In this document: positions 1 through 10,951 of the stretch, piece by piece
How the letters are laid out: each line of letters opens with the position of its first letter
Numbering within the stretch: the first letter of the stretch is position 1
From: Pectobacterium carotovorum
Lineage (GTDB): Bacteria > Pseudomonadota > Gammaproteobacteria > Enterobacterales > Enterobacteriaceae
Length of the DNA stretch: 64,000 bases
Direction: 5' to 3'
NCBI RefSeq assembly: GCF_033898505.1
Contig: NZ_JAXAFK010000001.1
Coordinates: forward strand, 1,736,001 to 1,800,000
Translations under genes and position numbers: made by a program
The notes under the pieces: generated by a model
What the model was told of the DNA's origin: nothing
What the model saw: the letters and a program-made list of their open reading frames with translations, nothing else
Database searches by the model: none

Positions 1-3000
1 AGGCTGTTGCCCGCCAGAATGGTGCCGAACACGTTGGTCAGGGAATCCGACAGCAGGCGCATATTGCCACCTGCATACAGCATGCTGCTGTTATGCAAGA
101 CGCTCCCCGCCTGCACCAGCAGGTCGCCCGTGGTACCAACAAGTCCTTTGTTATTCAGCGTATTGTCGCTTATCAGCGTCAGATTACCGCCCGCCTGAAC
201 GCTGCCCGCTTCCAATTGCACGATATCTTTCGCGCTGACGCGAGACTCCCCGCCGCCTGCCAGAATGCGGCCCTGATTGGTCAGCGTGCCGGTGCTGGTC
301 AACCGGACGGATTGACCCTGTAACGTCCCGCGCTGGTCGAGGTCACCCGCCACGTTCAGCGTCAGCTGCTGTCCGGCGGCCATGCTCTGGGTGAAGGTCA
401 GCGGCCCGGTGACATCGGCGCTCAGGTTACCCAGCGCCACCAGTTGCCCGTCCTGCTGCAGTTCATGGGTTTTCAGGCGCAGATCCTGTGCGCTGTAGAG
501 CTTCGCGCCCTGATGGTTGACGAGACGCTGCGTCTGCAGCGCCAGCTGTGTCAGGCCCAGCAGCGTACCGTGGTTGTCCAGTTCATCCGCGATAATCTCC
601 AGTTCACCGGCCTGCACCAGCCCGTTGTTCACCCACTGCGGGATGGTTAGCGTCAGTTTGTCCTGCGCCATCAGGCTGCCCTGCTGGGTCAACTGCGCGG
701 TGTTGAGCACCAGCCCACGCCCCTGCAGCCAGCCGTGGTTCTCGACAGCCGCCGCGTTCAGCGTGGTGGTGCCGTCGGACAGCAGTTGTCCGCTCTGCTG
801 GTTGACAATCTTCTCTTTTCCATCCAATTGCAGCGCGGCGGTGCCCTGTACTGTGCCGCCATTGGTGATGGTGTTGCCCGTCAGCATGGTGGTGGCGGCC
901 TTGATGTCGCCCTGATTGTCCAATGCAGTCGCCTGCACGTTCAGCGTGCCGTCGCTGCTTAAACGCGCCTGCGGCGCATTGCTGAACTGGCCGACAACGG
1001 TGGCATTGAGCGCGCGGTCGCCGCGCAGAGTGCCGTGATTAGTGAGTTCATCGGCACCCAGCGTCAGCGTGTTTCCCTGTATCTGCCCGCGATTGGTGAT
1101 GTCATGCGCCGTCAGGCTCAGGTCGCCGCCGCTGACCAGCTGGCTGCCCTGCGCGCCCTGATAGGTCCCGCTCAGCTGCAGCGTCCCGCGTTGGACGCCC
1201 AGCAGATTGCCCTGCTGATCGAGGTCACGGGCAGTCAGGCGTAGGTCGTCCGATTGCCACAATCCCTGATTGCGCAGCACGCCCGTTGTCAATTCACCCG
1301 TACCGCCGCTGAGCAACCGCCCCGTCGCCAGGTTATCGACGCGGTCAGTGAGAGCCAGCGTAAAGCCGCCAACACCCGTCAGCGTGCCGCCGTTCTCCAG
1401 CGTCTGGCCGACCACTGTCACGGTACCTTGCGAGAACAGCTCGCCCTGATTGTTCAACACGTCGCCATTGAGCGACAGGCTGTTCAGCCCCGCGACGGTG
1501 CCGCGATTGCTGAATGTGTCACCGTTCAGCGTCAGTGTACCCGCCTGCCATAACCCGGCGTTGTCCGCCTGTTTAGCCTGGAGCGTAGCCGTACCGTTGC
1601 TGAGCAACTGGCTGCTTTTATCGCCGACATAGCGCAGCACATCAAGCAGGCGCAGCGCGTCGGTACCCTGAATACGACCCTGATTCTCCATCTCACGGGC
1701 GCGCAGTTGCAGGTTGTTAGCCTGTAGCGTACCGGCATTGCGCAGCGTGCCGCTGTCGAGGCGACCTTCGCCGTTGGTCAGCAGTTCCGCCCCGGCGCGG
1801 TTAATCAGCTCGTCACGGTTAGTCACCGTCAGGCCGTGGCTACCCAGCAGGCGTCCGCCATTATCCAGCGCGCGGGTGGTCAGATTCAGCGTGCCCGCGG
1901 CTATCTCACCGTTCTGGCTCAGGCGCTCGGCCGTGATAACAGCGTCGCCATCGCTCAGCAGGCGAGACTGCGCATTCCCCTGATAGATGTCCAGTAAATC
2001 AAGCCGTAGCCCGTCCTGACCGAGCAGCGTCCCGCCGTTGGTCAGGGCGTTTGCCGTCAGCGTCAGCGTGTTGCCCTGCCAGAATCCGTCGTTTGTGACA
2101 TCACCCGCCCGTGCGGATAACACCCCGTTGGTCAGCAGTTGACCGGTAGCGCCGACCGTCAGGCCATCGCGCAGTTCCAGTGTGATGCCACGCTCACCGA
2201 TAACCGTGCCGGTGTTGTCGAACGTCCCCCCGTTCAGCGCCAGCGCCCGGCTTTCCCAGCGTCCGCTATTGCGCAGCTGATTACCGCGCAGCGTCAGGGT
2301 GTCGGCAGTATGCAACAACCCCGTGCCCTGATAGTCGCCGTCAAGCGTCAGCGCCCCATCGGCAATCACGTTGCCCGCGTTGTTTACCGCACCGCTGTCG
2401 AGCGTCAGCTTACCCACGCCGGATACAATGCCCTGATTGTCGAGCTGGCTGGCGCTCAGCCAGCTGTCGCCGCCGGAGAGCAACGTGCCCTGATTGGTTA
2501 ACCGGCTGGCGGGGTTAGCGCGATCCAGCGTAACGGCTAACCCGTTATCCCCCTGAATGCGTCCGCGGTTGGTCAGTTGCTGCGCGTCAAACGTCAGACG
2601 GTCTGCCTGCGCGTCGCCGTCGTTTGTTATCGTCGCCGCGCGTAAAACAGCAATACCCTGCGACAGCAGTTTACCGCCCTGCTGGTTGCTAAGGTCAGTG
2701 GTGGTGGTCAGCGACAGCGCATTAATACCAAAAATCTGCCCACGGTTGGTCAGGTCAGCCGCCTGCAGCGTGATATCGCCCGCCTGCCACTGGCCGTCAT
2801 TGTCAACCTCCCCCGCCGTCAGCGTACTGCTGCCCTGACTCAGCCATTTGCCCTGATTGCGGGCCGTCCCCGCAATTGCCAGCGTCAGGGCATCCACGCC
2901 CAGCATCTTGCCGCGGTTCTCCAGCGTCTGCGCGTCCACCTTCAGCTTACGGGCTTCCAGCGTGCCCTGCTGATCGATATGGTTCGCCACCACGCCCAGC

Positions 3001-6000
3001 GTGCTGCTGCCGCTGATAAGCCCGCGGTTATCCAGTTGATTACGCACATTCAGTTGCAGATCGTCCGAGCCCAGCATCTGCCCGCGGTTCAGCACATTCG
3101 TCGCGCTGACGTTGATGTTTTTACTGGTGAGGTCACCGCTGTTGGTCAGGGTGCCGTCCAGCGTCAGTTGCAGGTCACGCGTGCCGTTCAGCTGTCCGCC
3201 GTTGGTCACGTCGCGGGCGGCAATGGCAAGCGCCTGGCTGTTCAGCGCGCCCTGATTATCAAGGTGATTACCGAGCGCCAGCGTCAGCCCGTTCACGCCC
3301 ATTAGGGTACCGTGGTTGACGACGTCATTGGCCTTGAGGGTCAGCGCATGACTGCTGATGTCACGCGTATTATTCAGCGTCCCATTCAGATGTAGATTCA
3401 GGCTGTCGACGCCGGTGATCGCGCCGCTGTTGGTCAGGCCGTTCGCGCTCAGCGCCATCGCCGCCCCGTACAGCGTGCCAGCATTGTCGAGGCTTTCGTT
3501 TACTGTAATGTCCAGTAGATCAAGGCCGTTGATTTTCCCGCGGTTGTCCAGCCTGTCGGCCTGCGTGGTCAGCTGATAACTGCTCAACGTGCCCTGATTG
3601 GTTAAGGCGTCATCCAGCGTCAGTTGAAGACCGTCAACGCCGGTAATATCACCCGCGTTGGTCAGCGTACGGGCAGCAATCGTGGCGAGCTTGCTCCACA
3701 GCGTCCCCTGATTGGTGACATCGCCATTCGCCAGCGTCATCTTCAGGGATTTGTCGCCCTGAATGTGCCCGCGGTTGTTCAGGCTTTGCGCGTCCAGCGC
3801 CAGGCTGTCCGCCTGCCATTCGCCCTCGTTGCTCGCCTCGGCCGCGTTCAGTACCGCCATGCCCTGGGTGAGCAGCTTACCGGTTTGCGCATTGGTCAAT
3901 TTATTTTTCGCCGTCAGCGTCAGCGCCGACAGCCCCAGCAGTTGTCCGGCATTCCCGACCTCATCCGCCGTCAACACCAGCGTGTTGCCCTGCCAGAACC
4001 CGTCGTTCATGACCGTGGCTGCCTGCGCCTGCAGAGCACCGTTGGTCAGCAGTTGGCCGGTGTTGCCAACTGTCAGCCCATCCCGCAGTTCCAGCGTGAT
4101 GCCGCGCTCACCGATAACCGTGCCGGTGCTGTCGAACGCACCGCCGTTCAGCGCCAGCGCCCGGCTTTCCCAGCGTCCGCTATTGCGCAGCTGGTTGCCG
4201 CGCAGCGTCAACGTGTCGGCGGTATGCAACACTCCCGATCCCTGATAGTCGCCATCGAGCGACAACGCCCCGTCGGCGATAACCGTGCCCGCGTTGTTTA
4301 CCGCACCGCTGTCGAGCGTCACCTTACCCACGCCGGACACGGTGCCCTGATTGTTGAGCTGGCTGGCGCTCAGCCAGCTGTCGCCGCCGGAGAGCAGCGT
4401 CCCCTGATTGGTTAACAAGCTTGCCGAATTGGTACGGTCCAGCGTGATGGCCAACCCGTTGTCACCCTGAATGCGCCCGCGGTTGGTCAGTTGCTGGGCT
4501 TCAAACGTCAGGCGGTCCGCCTGCGCGTTGCCGTCGTTTGCCACCGTCGCCGCACGCAATACCGCTATACCCTGCGACAGGAGTTTCCCATTCTGCTGAT
4601 TAGTCAGGCCGTTGGCGGCGGTCAATGACAACGCATTGAGACCAAAAATCTGCCCGCTGTTGGTCAGGTCAGCGGCCTGCAGCGTGATATCGCCCGCCAG
4701 CCACTGCCCGTGATTCTCAACCTGATCTGCCGTCAGCGTGCTGGTGCCCTGACTCAGCCATTTACCCTGATTGCGTGCCGTTCCCGCAATTGCCAACGTC
4801 AGGGCATCCACGCCCAGCATTTTGCCCTGATTATCCAGCGTCTGCGCGTCCACCTTCAGCTTACGGGCTTCCAGCGTGCCCTGCTGGTCGATATGGTTCG
4901 CCACCACGCCCAGCGTGGCGCTGCCGCTGATAAGCTCGCGGTTATCCAGTTTATTACGCACATTCAGTTGCAGATCGTCCGAGCCCAGCATCTGACCGTG
5001 GTTCAGCACGTCCGCCGCGGTGATGCCTGCTCGTTGGCTGGTAAGGTCACCGGTGTTGGTCAGGGTGCCGTCCAGCGTCAGTTGCAGGTCGCGTGTGCCG
5101 TTCAGTTGACCGTCGTTGGTCACATCGCGGGCGGCAATGGTCAGCGCCTGGCTGTTCAGCGCGCCCTGATTATCAAGATGATTGCCGAGATCCAGCGTCA
5201 GCCCGTTCACGCCCGTCAGAGTGCCGTGGTTGACGACGTCCCTGGCCTTGAGGGTCAGCGCGTTACTGCCGATGTCACGCGTATTATTCAGCGTCCCATT
5301 CAGATTAAGGGACAGGCTGTCGACGCCGGTGAGCGTACCGTGGTTGGTCAGGTCGCTGGCATTCAGCGTCACCGCCGCCCCGTACAGCGTGCCGCGGTTG
5401 GTGAGGCTATTGCCGGTTGTCAGTTCAAGGCGGTCGAGGCCGTTGATTTTCCCGCTGTTGTCCAGTCTGTCGGCCTGTGCAGTCAGTTGATAGCTGTTCA
5501 GCGTGCCCTGATTGGTTAACGCGCCATCCAGCGTCAGTTGAAGACCGTCAACGCCGGTGAGGGTGCCTTCGTTGGTCAGCGACCGGGCAGCAACAGTGGC
5601 GAGCTTGCTCCACAGCGTGCCCTTATTGTGTAATTCGCCGTTTGCCAGCGTCACCTTCAGCGAGGTATCACCCTGAATGTGGCCGACGTTGGTCAGTTGC
5701 TGTGCGTCCAGCGTCAGGCTGTCCGCCTGCCATTCGCCCTCGTTACTTGCCTCGGCCGCGTTCAGCACCGCCATGCCCTGCGTGAGCAGCGTGCCGGTTT
5801 GTGTATTGCTCAGCGTATTTTTCGCCGTCAGCGACAGCGCCGACAGTCCCAGCAGTTGGCCGGCATTCTCGACGTCATCCGCCGTCAACGTCATCGTCTT
5901 CGTCTGCCACTGGCCTGAGTTCTCCAACCGTCTGGCGGTCAGCGTGCTGTCGCCCTGACTCAGCCATTTTCCGCTGTTGCGGGCCGTGGTGTTAATCGCC

Positions 6001-9000
6001 AGCGTCAGCGCATCCACGCCCAGCATCGTGCCCTGATTGTCGAGCGCATCCGCCTGCACAAGCAGTTGGCGGCTTTCCAGTGAGCCCAACTGATCGACCT
6101 GACTCGCCTCAAGCTGTACCCGCTGGCTGCCGCTCATCAGGCCGCTATTGCGCACCGTCTTCTGCAGCGTCAGGTGCAGCGCGTCACCGGAGACCTCGCC
6201 CTGATTGAACAGGTCAGTCGCCGACAGCCCCAGCGTCGCCCCATAAAGCTGGCCCTGATTGGTCAGGCGGTCAGCAACGGTCAGTTGCAGTGCATCAATG
6301 CCGGCAATCTCGCCGCCGTTAAACAGGGTATTGGCCGTAATCGCTGTCCGCTGCCCCAGTAGCGTGCCCTGGTTCTCCAGCGCATGTGCCTGCAGTTGGA
6401 TAGTGTTAGCCTGCCAGCGCCCGCGGTTGGTGAGTGTGGTGCCGGACCAGTCCAGCAACCCGTCCGTCTGCAGCGTCCCGCTGCCCTGATAATTTCCCGC
6501 CAGTGACAGCGAGGTGACGGCCAGCACGGTTCCGGCATTTTCCACCGTCTCGCCGATAAGGGTTGCCGCGCCGTTACTGGCGAGTGAGCCCTGATTGGCT
6601 ATCTGCGTGGCGCGCAGCTGCGTGTCCCCCCCGGACACCAGCGTGCCGCGGTTGTCCAGCACACCGTCTGTTGCTCCGCGGCCCTGACGTGTGGATGACG
6701 CGTTGAGTTGCTGAATATCTGCCGCCAGCGACAGCGCCATCGGCAGGAATGAACGCTGACGTGAGGCGCCTGCTGGCGCTATTGCGATGTCAATATCGCG
6801 ATCGGCCTGAATCCGTCCCGTATTGATGAAATGGGCAGACTGCAGCGTCAGGTTATCCGCCAGCCACTCGCCGTGGTTCTCCGCCTGAGCCGCCTGTAAC
6901 ACCGCCGCCCCCTGCGTCAGCAGTTTGCCGCGTTGTTGGTTGGTCAACCCGCCCTGTGCCGTTACCGACAGCGCCTGAATACCGAGCAGTTGCCCCGCAT
7001 TGGTCACGTCATCCACTTCCAGCGTGAGGTTTTCGGCCTGCATCAGCCCGCTATTGTTTATCTGCTGTGCAGTTACCACGCCATTTTTCTGGGTCAGCAG
7101 GCTGCCATCATTAGACAGGTTACCGGCAATCGACAGCGTCAGCGCATCCACACCCAGGATTTTGCCCTGATTGGTCAGCGAGGCCGCATCCAGCGTGACG
7201 GTATTTCCTTCCAGCGTGCCGCTCTGTTTGACATCACCAGTTGTCACTACCACAGACTGGTTGCCACTGATGAGGCCCGCGTTATCCAGCAGCCCGGTGG
7301 TGTTCAGTTGCAAATGATTAATGCCCTGCAACTCGCCACGGTTGTTCACGCCCGCCGCCGCAACCGACAGGCTGTCGCTGCGCAACGTGCCGATATTATT
7401 CAGGTTGCCGCCGAGCGACAGCGTCAGCGTATCGACACCCGTGATGTCGCCGTGGTTAACCAGACGATCCGCGGAAAGCACGACCGAGTTCCCCAGCACT
7501 GTGCCCTGATTGGTAACGTGCTTCCCTTGTAAGGACAGCGCACGGCTTTCCCAGTGCCCGTTATTCACCAGCGTGTCGCCGTGCAGCATCAGTGTACCCG
7601 CCGTATTCAGCAGGCCGCGGCCCTGATAGTCGCCACGCAGCGACAGCCCGGTTGCCGCGACCACTCGCCCGTCGTTAACCAACGACAGCCCCGTCAGCGA
7701 CGTATGGCCCAGACTGGACAATGAGCCCTGGTTATCCATCAGGCGCGCGAACAGTGTGGCGTCCCCGCCTGTCGTCACGGTGCCACGGTTAACTAGTGTG
7801 CCTTTGCCATCCGTTGCGGGTAGCGTCAGGGATAAGGAAGTATCCCCCTGGATCTGGCCGTCATTGGTCAGATTCTCTGCCGCCAGCGTCAGGGCTTTCG
7901 CCTGCCAGTCTCCGGCATTGACGACCTCCGCCGCGGTGAGCGTCGCGGCGCCCTGAGACAGCAGTTTGCCTGCCTGCCGGTTGGTGAGCCCGTTTGTGGC
8001 CGTCAGCGCCAGCGAGGACACACCAACGATTTTCCCCGCGTTGTCCAGTTCATCGACCTGCAACGCGACATTTTTCGCCTGCAAGGTCCCCTGATTATCA
8101 AACCGGTGTGCCGATGTGGTGCTGTCGCCCTCACTCAGCAACTCACCCTGATTGGACAGGTTGCCGGCTATCGCCAGCGTCAGCGCGTCGGTGCCCCGCA
8201 ACATACCCTGATTGTTGAGCTGCGCTGCTTCCACACGAAGTTGGTTACCCTGCAGCGTACCAGCGTTATCCAGACTGCCAGTTAAGAAGAGCGACAGGTT
8301 AGTGATACCGCTCATCGTGCCACTGTTGTCGAGAGACGTACCGTCTGCCGTCAGGGTTAATGCCTGCAGCGAGCCCCGATTCTCGGCCTTCGCCGCCTGA
8401 AGGCGCAGCGACTCTCCGCTGAGCCAGTCGCCGCTATTGGTAAAGGTATCGGCGATGCTCAGGTTCACTGCGCCCCGCGCCTGTGCCTGCCCGCTGCTGG
8501 TGAGGGTATTAGCCTGAACATGCAGGGCATTGCCCTGCAACGTCCCGGCCTGGCTGGCGGTATTGCTGTGAATCGTCCAGCTCCCGGTGGCCAGCAGGCT
8601 GCCGCGGTTGTCCAGATGGGTGGCCGTAATCTGTCCGTCGCCGGTAATACTGGTTTTACCCGCGTTGAGCCAGCGCTCGGCATTCAACAGGAACTGCTGC
8701 GCCTGAATCGCGCCATCGGTCTCCGCCTGTCCGGCGTTCACCGTCAGGTCTGCGCCCGCCAGCAGCGTACCGGTCGCGGATTGCGTCAGGGTACGCGTGG
8801 CGTCCAGTTGCAGTGCGTTGTCAGCCTGAAGCGTCCCCTGATTGGCGAGCGTACCGGTGTGCAGCTGTAATGTCGGGGCAGTAAGCGTACCGGCATTGCT
8901 GAGGCGGTCAGCGGTGACCTGCAGGGTGTTGCCGGCCTGCATCAGGCCGCGGTTATCCAGCGCGTCTCCCAGCGTCAGCGCCAGTTTTTCACCCGCACTG

Positions 9001-10901
9001 AGCGTGCCGCGGTTCACCAGACTACCGCCGTGCAGCGCCAGCATCTGTTGTGCATTGATAACATTATGGTTTTCGGTCGTCTGACTGGTCAGATCGAGTT
9101 CGTTCGCGGTCACCTCGCCCTGATTGGTGAACTGGTTAGCTTGTGCGTTCAGCGTCGCAGCCTGCAGTGTGCCGTCATTGGTGAGGTGGTCGGCCAGCAA
9201 AAACAGCTGATTATCGGTCAGAATGTTGCCCTGATTGTTCAGCACCGTTTGCAGTTCCAGTTTCACCTCGTTCCGGGCGCTGAGTAATCCGCTGTTGTCC
9301 AGACGCTGTGCGTTAGCCGTCAACCGCTCGGCCGCCGCTAACGTGCCGCGATTCGTTATGTCGCCGCCGCTGAACGTCAACGCCTGCAACGCCGCGATAT
9401 CGCCCTGGTTATCCAGCGCATCCAGCGTCAGCGTGAGGGTTTTCCCCGCCAGCGTACCGCGCTGCACCAGACGTCCGCCGTCAACGGTGAGCCCATTACC
9501 GGCGGTCAGGTTCCCCTGCCAGTCACCCTGCTGCGCTACACGCACCGTGGCACGGTCTTTCGCCTGAAGCTGGGCGCTGCCTGCACCGTTAAGCGTTTTC
9601 GCCTCGAGTCGCACATCCTCTGCGCCCGCGCTCCCCGCCAGCGATACGGCGTCGCCGCGCACCTCAAGCACCGACTCCGCTTTGAGGCCGCTTTTCGCAT
9701 CCTGCTGCAGCGATTGCCCTGCATCGACCGTCATTTTGCCCGCGGCAAGCTGGGTAGCCGCAAGCGTGACACCGTCACTCTTTATCGATAATTGGTTCGC
9801 TGATTTGACCTTGCCCTGCGCATCGACACCGGCACTGATGACGCTGTTTTGCGCGTTCAGCCCGCCACCCGATGACAACTCGATATTTTGCCCGGCACGC
9901 AGCGTCGCGTCCTGCAACGTGATGTCCTGTCTGGCGTTCAGCGTCAGCGCGTCACCCGCCTGCTGCTTACCCCGCAACGCCAGCGCATCCGCGTCGGCCT
10001 GAATCGTGCCTTGCGCCACCGTATCGCCCAGGCTGAGTTTACCGTTGGCCGACAGCGTGATATCGCCGCTGCGCGCACTCAGATTGCCGACGTTGACGCC
10101 CACGCCCTTATCGCTGGAAACCAGCTTGATGCGGTTGGTGTACATGCCACCCAGCGCGCCCGTATCCAGCGCCACTTTTACATTACTGCCAGTCACGCTG
10201 CTATCCGCCGCCTGCGCCGTCACCTTGCCCGTTGCGTCAACCTGATTGGCACCGAGCACAATCCGGGTATCGTTGGCATTCAGCCCGGCATCAATCTGCG
10301 CCGTGCGGGCAATCAGGCTAAGGTAGTCACTTTTGCTCGCATCCAGCCCCTGCCCGGTCAGCGTGATATCGCCGCGCTTCACGTCGATATGTTGCAGGTT
10401 TCCCTGCGCATCCAACTGGGGTTTTCCGGTGGTTAGCGTCACCTGCGGGGTATTGATAAAACCGCAGCCGTCGCAGGTAATGCCGTTCGGGTTGGCCACG
10501 ATGACGCTGGCCTGTTTGCCCCCCACTTCAAGGTAGCCCGCCAGCGTACTGCGGTTGGTGGACACCACTTCGTTGATAATGGCGTCGGCGGCTTTGCCTT
10601 TCAGGTTGGGGTTGTTCTGGATCAGTCCGCCGAGCTGGGTAGGGTTCAACTGGGCCGTGCCGTTATTCAGGATCAGGCCGGGCTTGTCGACGTTAAAGTC
10701 CTGGTACTGGTTGTGGGAAATCCCCGCGCTGTTTGGCGTGGCAATATTGATGACCGGTACGCCATTACCCGCCTGAGCCAGCGAGGTGTTGCCCGTTGCA
10801 ACCTGCACACCCGCCGCCATCGCTGGCAGCAGCGGCTGAAACGCAATAAGGTGGATCAGCGTATACGCCAGCAGGCGCTGTGTGGTTTTTACTGGTTTCA
10901 T
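1..10901 (-). CDS. hecA: HecA/FhaB-type two-partner secretion exoprotein (TpsA), C-terminal end outside the window
   Basis: This is a very large secreted filamentous adhesin or hemagglutinin-like protein exported by its TpsB partner HecB just upstream. The frame starts at ATG 10901 (GGGGA 6 nt upstream) and I find no stop through more than 3600 codons to the window edge. The N terminus has a signal peptide (cleavage near PAMAA). It is followed by the TPS secretion domain with the family motifs NPNL and NPNGI and a CDGCGF stretch. The rest is FHA-type repeats of about 20 residues built on LxNxGxLxA, expected to form a right-handed beta-helix, with a large internal tandem duplication (separate entry). 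The family includes HecA of Dickeya, FhaB of Bordetella and the CdiA contact-inhibition toxins. Which type this is depends on the C terminus, which cannot be seen here. Confidence 0.93.
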   Translation of the reverse strand, partial: MKPVKTTQRLLAYTLIHLIAFQPLLPAMAAGVQVATGNTSLAQAGNGVPVINIATPNSAGISHNQYQDFNVDKPGLILNNGTAQLNPTQLGGLIQNNPNLKGKAADAIINEVVSTNRSTLAGYLEVGGKQASVIVANPNGITCDGCGFINTPQVTLTTGKPQLDAQGNLQHIDVKRGDITLTGQGLDASKSDYLSLIARTAQIDAGLNANDTRIVLGANQVDATGKVTAQAADSSVTGSNVKVALDTGALGGMYTNRIKLVSSDKGVGVNVGNLSARSGDITLSANGKLSLGDTVAQGTIQADADALALRGKQQAGDALTLNARQDITLQDATLRAGQNIELSSGGGLNAQNSVISAGVDAQGKVKSANQLSIKSDGVTLAATQLAAGKMTVDAGQSLQQDAKSGLKAESVLEVRGDAVSLAGSAGAEDVRLEAKTLNGAGSAQLQAKDRATVRVAQQGDWQGNLTAGNGLTVDGGRLVQRGTLAGKTLTLTLDALDNQGDIAALQALTFSGGDITNRGTLAAAERLTANAQRLDNSGLLSARNEVKLELQTVLNNQGNILTDNQLFLLADHLTNDGTLQAATLNAQANQFTNQGEVTANELDLTSQTTENHNVINAQQMLALHGGSLVNRGTLSAGEKLALTLGDALDNRGLMQAGNTLQVTADRLSNAGTLTAPTLQLHTGTLANQGTLQADNALQLDATRTLTQSATGTLLAGADLTVNAGQAETDGAIQAQQFLLNAERWLNAGKTSITGDGQITATHLDNRGSLLATGSWTIHSNTASQAGTLQGNALHVQANTLTSSGQAQARGAVNLSIADTFTNSGDWLSGESLRLQAAKAENRGSLQALTLTADGTSLDNSGTMSGITNLSLFLTGSLDNAGTLQGNQLRVEAAQLNNQGMLRGTDALTLAIAGNLSNQGELLSEGDSTTSAHRFDNQGTLQAKNVALQVDELDNAGKIVGVSSLALTATNGLTNRQAGKLLSQGAATLTAAEVVNAGDWQAKALTLAAENLTNDGQIQGDTSLSLTLPATDGKGTLVNRGTVTTGGDATLFARLMDNQGSLSSLGHTSLTGLSLVNDGRVVAATGLSLRGDYQGRGLLNTAGTLMLHGDTLVNNGHWESRALSLQGKHVTNQGTVLGNSVVLSADRLVNHGDITGVDTLTLSLGGNLNNIGTLRSDSLSVAAAGVNNRGELQGINHLQLNTTGLLDNAGLISGNQSVVVTTGDVKQSGTLEGNTVTLDAASLTNQGKILGVDALTLSIAGNLSNDGSLLTQKNGVVTAQQINNSGLMQAENLTLEVDDVTNAGQLLGIQALSVTAQGGLTNQQRGKLLTQGAAVLQAAQAENHGEWLADNLTLQSAHFINTGRIQADRDIDIAIAPAGASRQRSFLPMALSLAADIQQLNASSTRQGRGATDGVLDNRGTLVSGGDTQLRATQIANQGSLASNGAATLIGETVENAGTVLAVTSLSLAGNYQGSGTLQTDGLLDWSGTTLTNRGRWQANTIQLQAHALENQGTLLGQRTAITANTLFNGGEIAGIDALQLTVADRLTNQGQLYGATLGLSATDLFNQGEVSGDALHLTLQKTVRNSGLMSGSQRVQLEASQVDQLGSLESRQLLVQADALDNQGTMLGVDALTLAINTTARNSGKWLSQGDSTLTARRLENSGQWQTKTMTLTADDVENAGQLLGLSALSLTAKNTLSNTQTGTLLTQGMAVLNAAEASNEGEWQADSLTLDAQQLTNVGHIQGDTSLKVTLANGELHNKGTLWSKLATVAARSLTNEGTLTGVDGLQLTLDGALTNQGTLNSYQLTAQADRLDNSGKINGLDRLELTTGNSLTNRGTLYGAAVTLNASDLTNHGTLTGVDSLSLNLNGTLNNTRDIGSNALTLKARDVVNHGTLTGVNGLTLDLGNHLDNQGALNSQALTIAARDVTNDGQLNGTRDLQLTLDGTLTNTGDLTSQRAGITAADVLNHGQMLGSDDLQLNVRNKLDNRELISGSATLGVVANHIDQQGTLEARKLKVDAQTLDNQGKMLGVDALTLAIAGTARNQGKWLSQGTSTLTADQVENHGQWLAGDITLQAADLTNSGQIFGLNALSLTAANGLTNQQNGKLLSQGIAVLRAATVANDGNAQADRLTFEAQQLTNRGRIQGDNGLAITLDRTNSASLLTNQGTLLSGGDSWLSASQLNNQGTVSGVGKVTLDSGAVNNAGTVIADGALSLDGDYQGSGVLHTADTLTLRGNQLRNSGRWESRALALNGGAFDSTGTVIGERGITLELRDGLTVGNTGQLLTNGALQAQAATVMNDGFWQGNTLVLTADEVGNAGQLLGLSALTLTAKNKLTNAQTGKLLTQGMAVLNAAEASNEGEWQADSLALDAQSLNNRGHIQGDKSLKMTLANGDVTNQGTLWSKLATIAARTLTNAGDITGVDGLQLTLDDALTNQGTLSSYQLTTQADRLDNRGKINGLDLLDITVNESLDNAGTLYGAAMALSANGLTNSGAITGVDSLNLHLNGTLNNTRDISSHALTLKANDVVNHGTLMGVNGLTLALGNHLDNQGALNSQALAIAARDVTNGGQLNGTRDLQLTLDGTLTNSGDLTSKNINVSATNVLNRGQMLGSDDLQLNVRNQLDNRGLISGSSTLGVVANHIDQQGTLEARKLKVDAQTLENRGKMLGVDALTLAIAGTARNQGKWLSQGSSTLTAGEVDNDGQWQAGDITLQAADLTNRGQIFGINALSLTTTTDLSNQQGGKLLSQGIAVLRAATITNDGDAQADRLTFDAQQLTNRGRIQGDNGLAVTLDRANPASRLTNQGTLLSGGDSWLSASQLDNQGIVSGVGKLTLDSGAVNNAGNVIADGALTLDGDYQGTGLLHTADTLTLRGNQLRNSGRWESRALALNGGTFDNTGTVIGERGITLELRDGLTVGATGQLLTNGVLSARAGDVTNDGFWQGNTLTLTANALTNGGTLLGQDGLRLDLLDIYQGNAQSRLLSDGDAVITAERLSQNGEIAAGTLNLTTRALDNGGRLLGSHGLTVTNRDELINRAGAELLTNGEGRLDSGTLRNAGTLQANNLQLRAREMENQGRIQGTDALRLLDVLRYVGDKSSQLLSNGTATLQAKQADNAGLWQAGTLTLNGDTFSNRGTVAGLNSLSLNGDVLNNQGELFSQGTVTVVGQTLENGGTLTGVGGFTLALTDRVDNLATGRLLSGGTGELTTGVLRNQGLWQSDDLRLTARDLDQQGNLLGVQRGTLQLSGTYQGAQGSQLVSGGDLSLTAHDITNRGQIQGNTLTLGADELTNHGTLRGDRALNATVVGQFSNAPQARLSSDGTLNVQATALDNQGDIKAATTMLTGNTITNGGTVQGTAALQLDGKEKIVNQQSGQLLSDGTTTLNAAAVENHGWLQGRGLVLNTAQLTQQGSLMAQDKLTLTIPQWVNNGLVQAGELEIIADELDNHGTLLGLTQLALQTQRLVNHQGAKLYSAQDLRLKTHELQQDGQLVALGNLSADVTGPLTFTQSMAAGQQLTLNVAGDLDQRGTLQGQSVRLTSTGTLTNQGRILAGGGESRVSAKDIVQLEAGSVQAGGNLTLISDNTLNNKGLVGTTGDLLVQAGSVLHNSSMLYAGGNMRLLSDSLTNVFGTILAGNS
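2060..5887. repeat. Tandem duplication of a 1914-bp block inside hecA
   Basis: Two copies of a 1914-bp unit (638 codons, so frame-preserving) lie head to tail, roughly 2060-3973 and 3974-5887. Matching anchors at exactly +1914 include 2071/3985, 2125/4039, 2557/4471, 2979/4893 and 3763/5677. The copies are clearly related but carry many substitutions, so the duplication is not recent. Shorter HecA repeats are spread over the whole gene, so the exact ends of the unit are approximate. Confidence 0.85.
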
Positions 10902-10951
10902 CCCTGATCCCCGGTCTTAATGATTAACAACGAAAAATTAAAAATGAATAA

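Noticed and set aside
3624..5519. Long plus-strand open frames opposite hecA (3624-4415, 263 codons; 4710-5519, 269 codons) and many shorter ones
   Set aside because: They are antisense shadows of the repetitive, GC-rich hecA coding strand. They repeat with the same 1914-bp offset and encode Arg/Gln/Val-rich low-complexity sequence.
1..10901. CRISPR-like or other non-coding array suggested by dense short repeats
   Set aside because: The repeats are in-frame codons of the HecA beta-helix with no constant repeat/unique spacer pattern.
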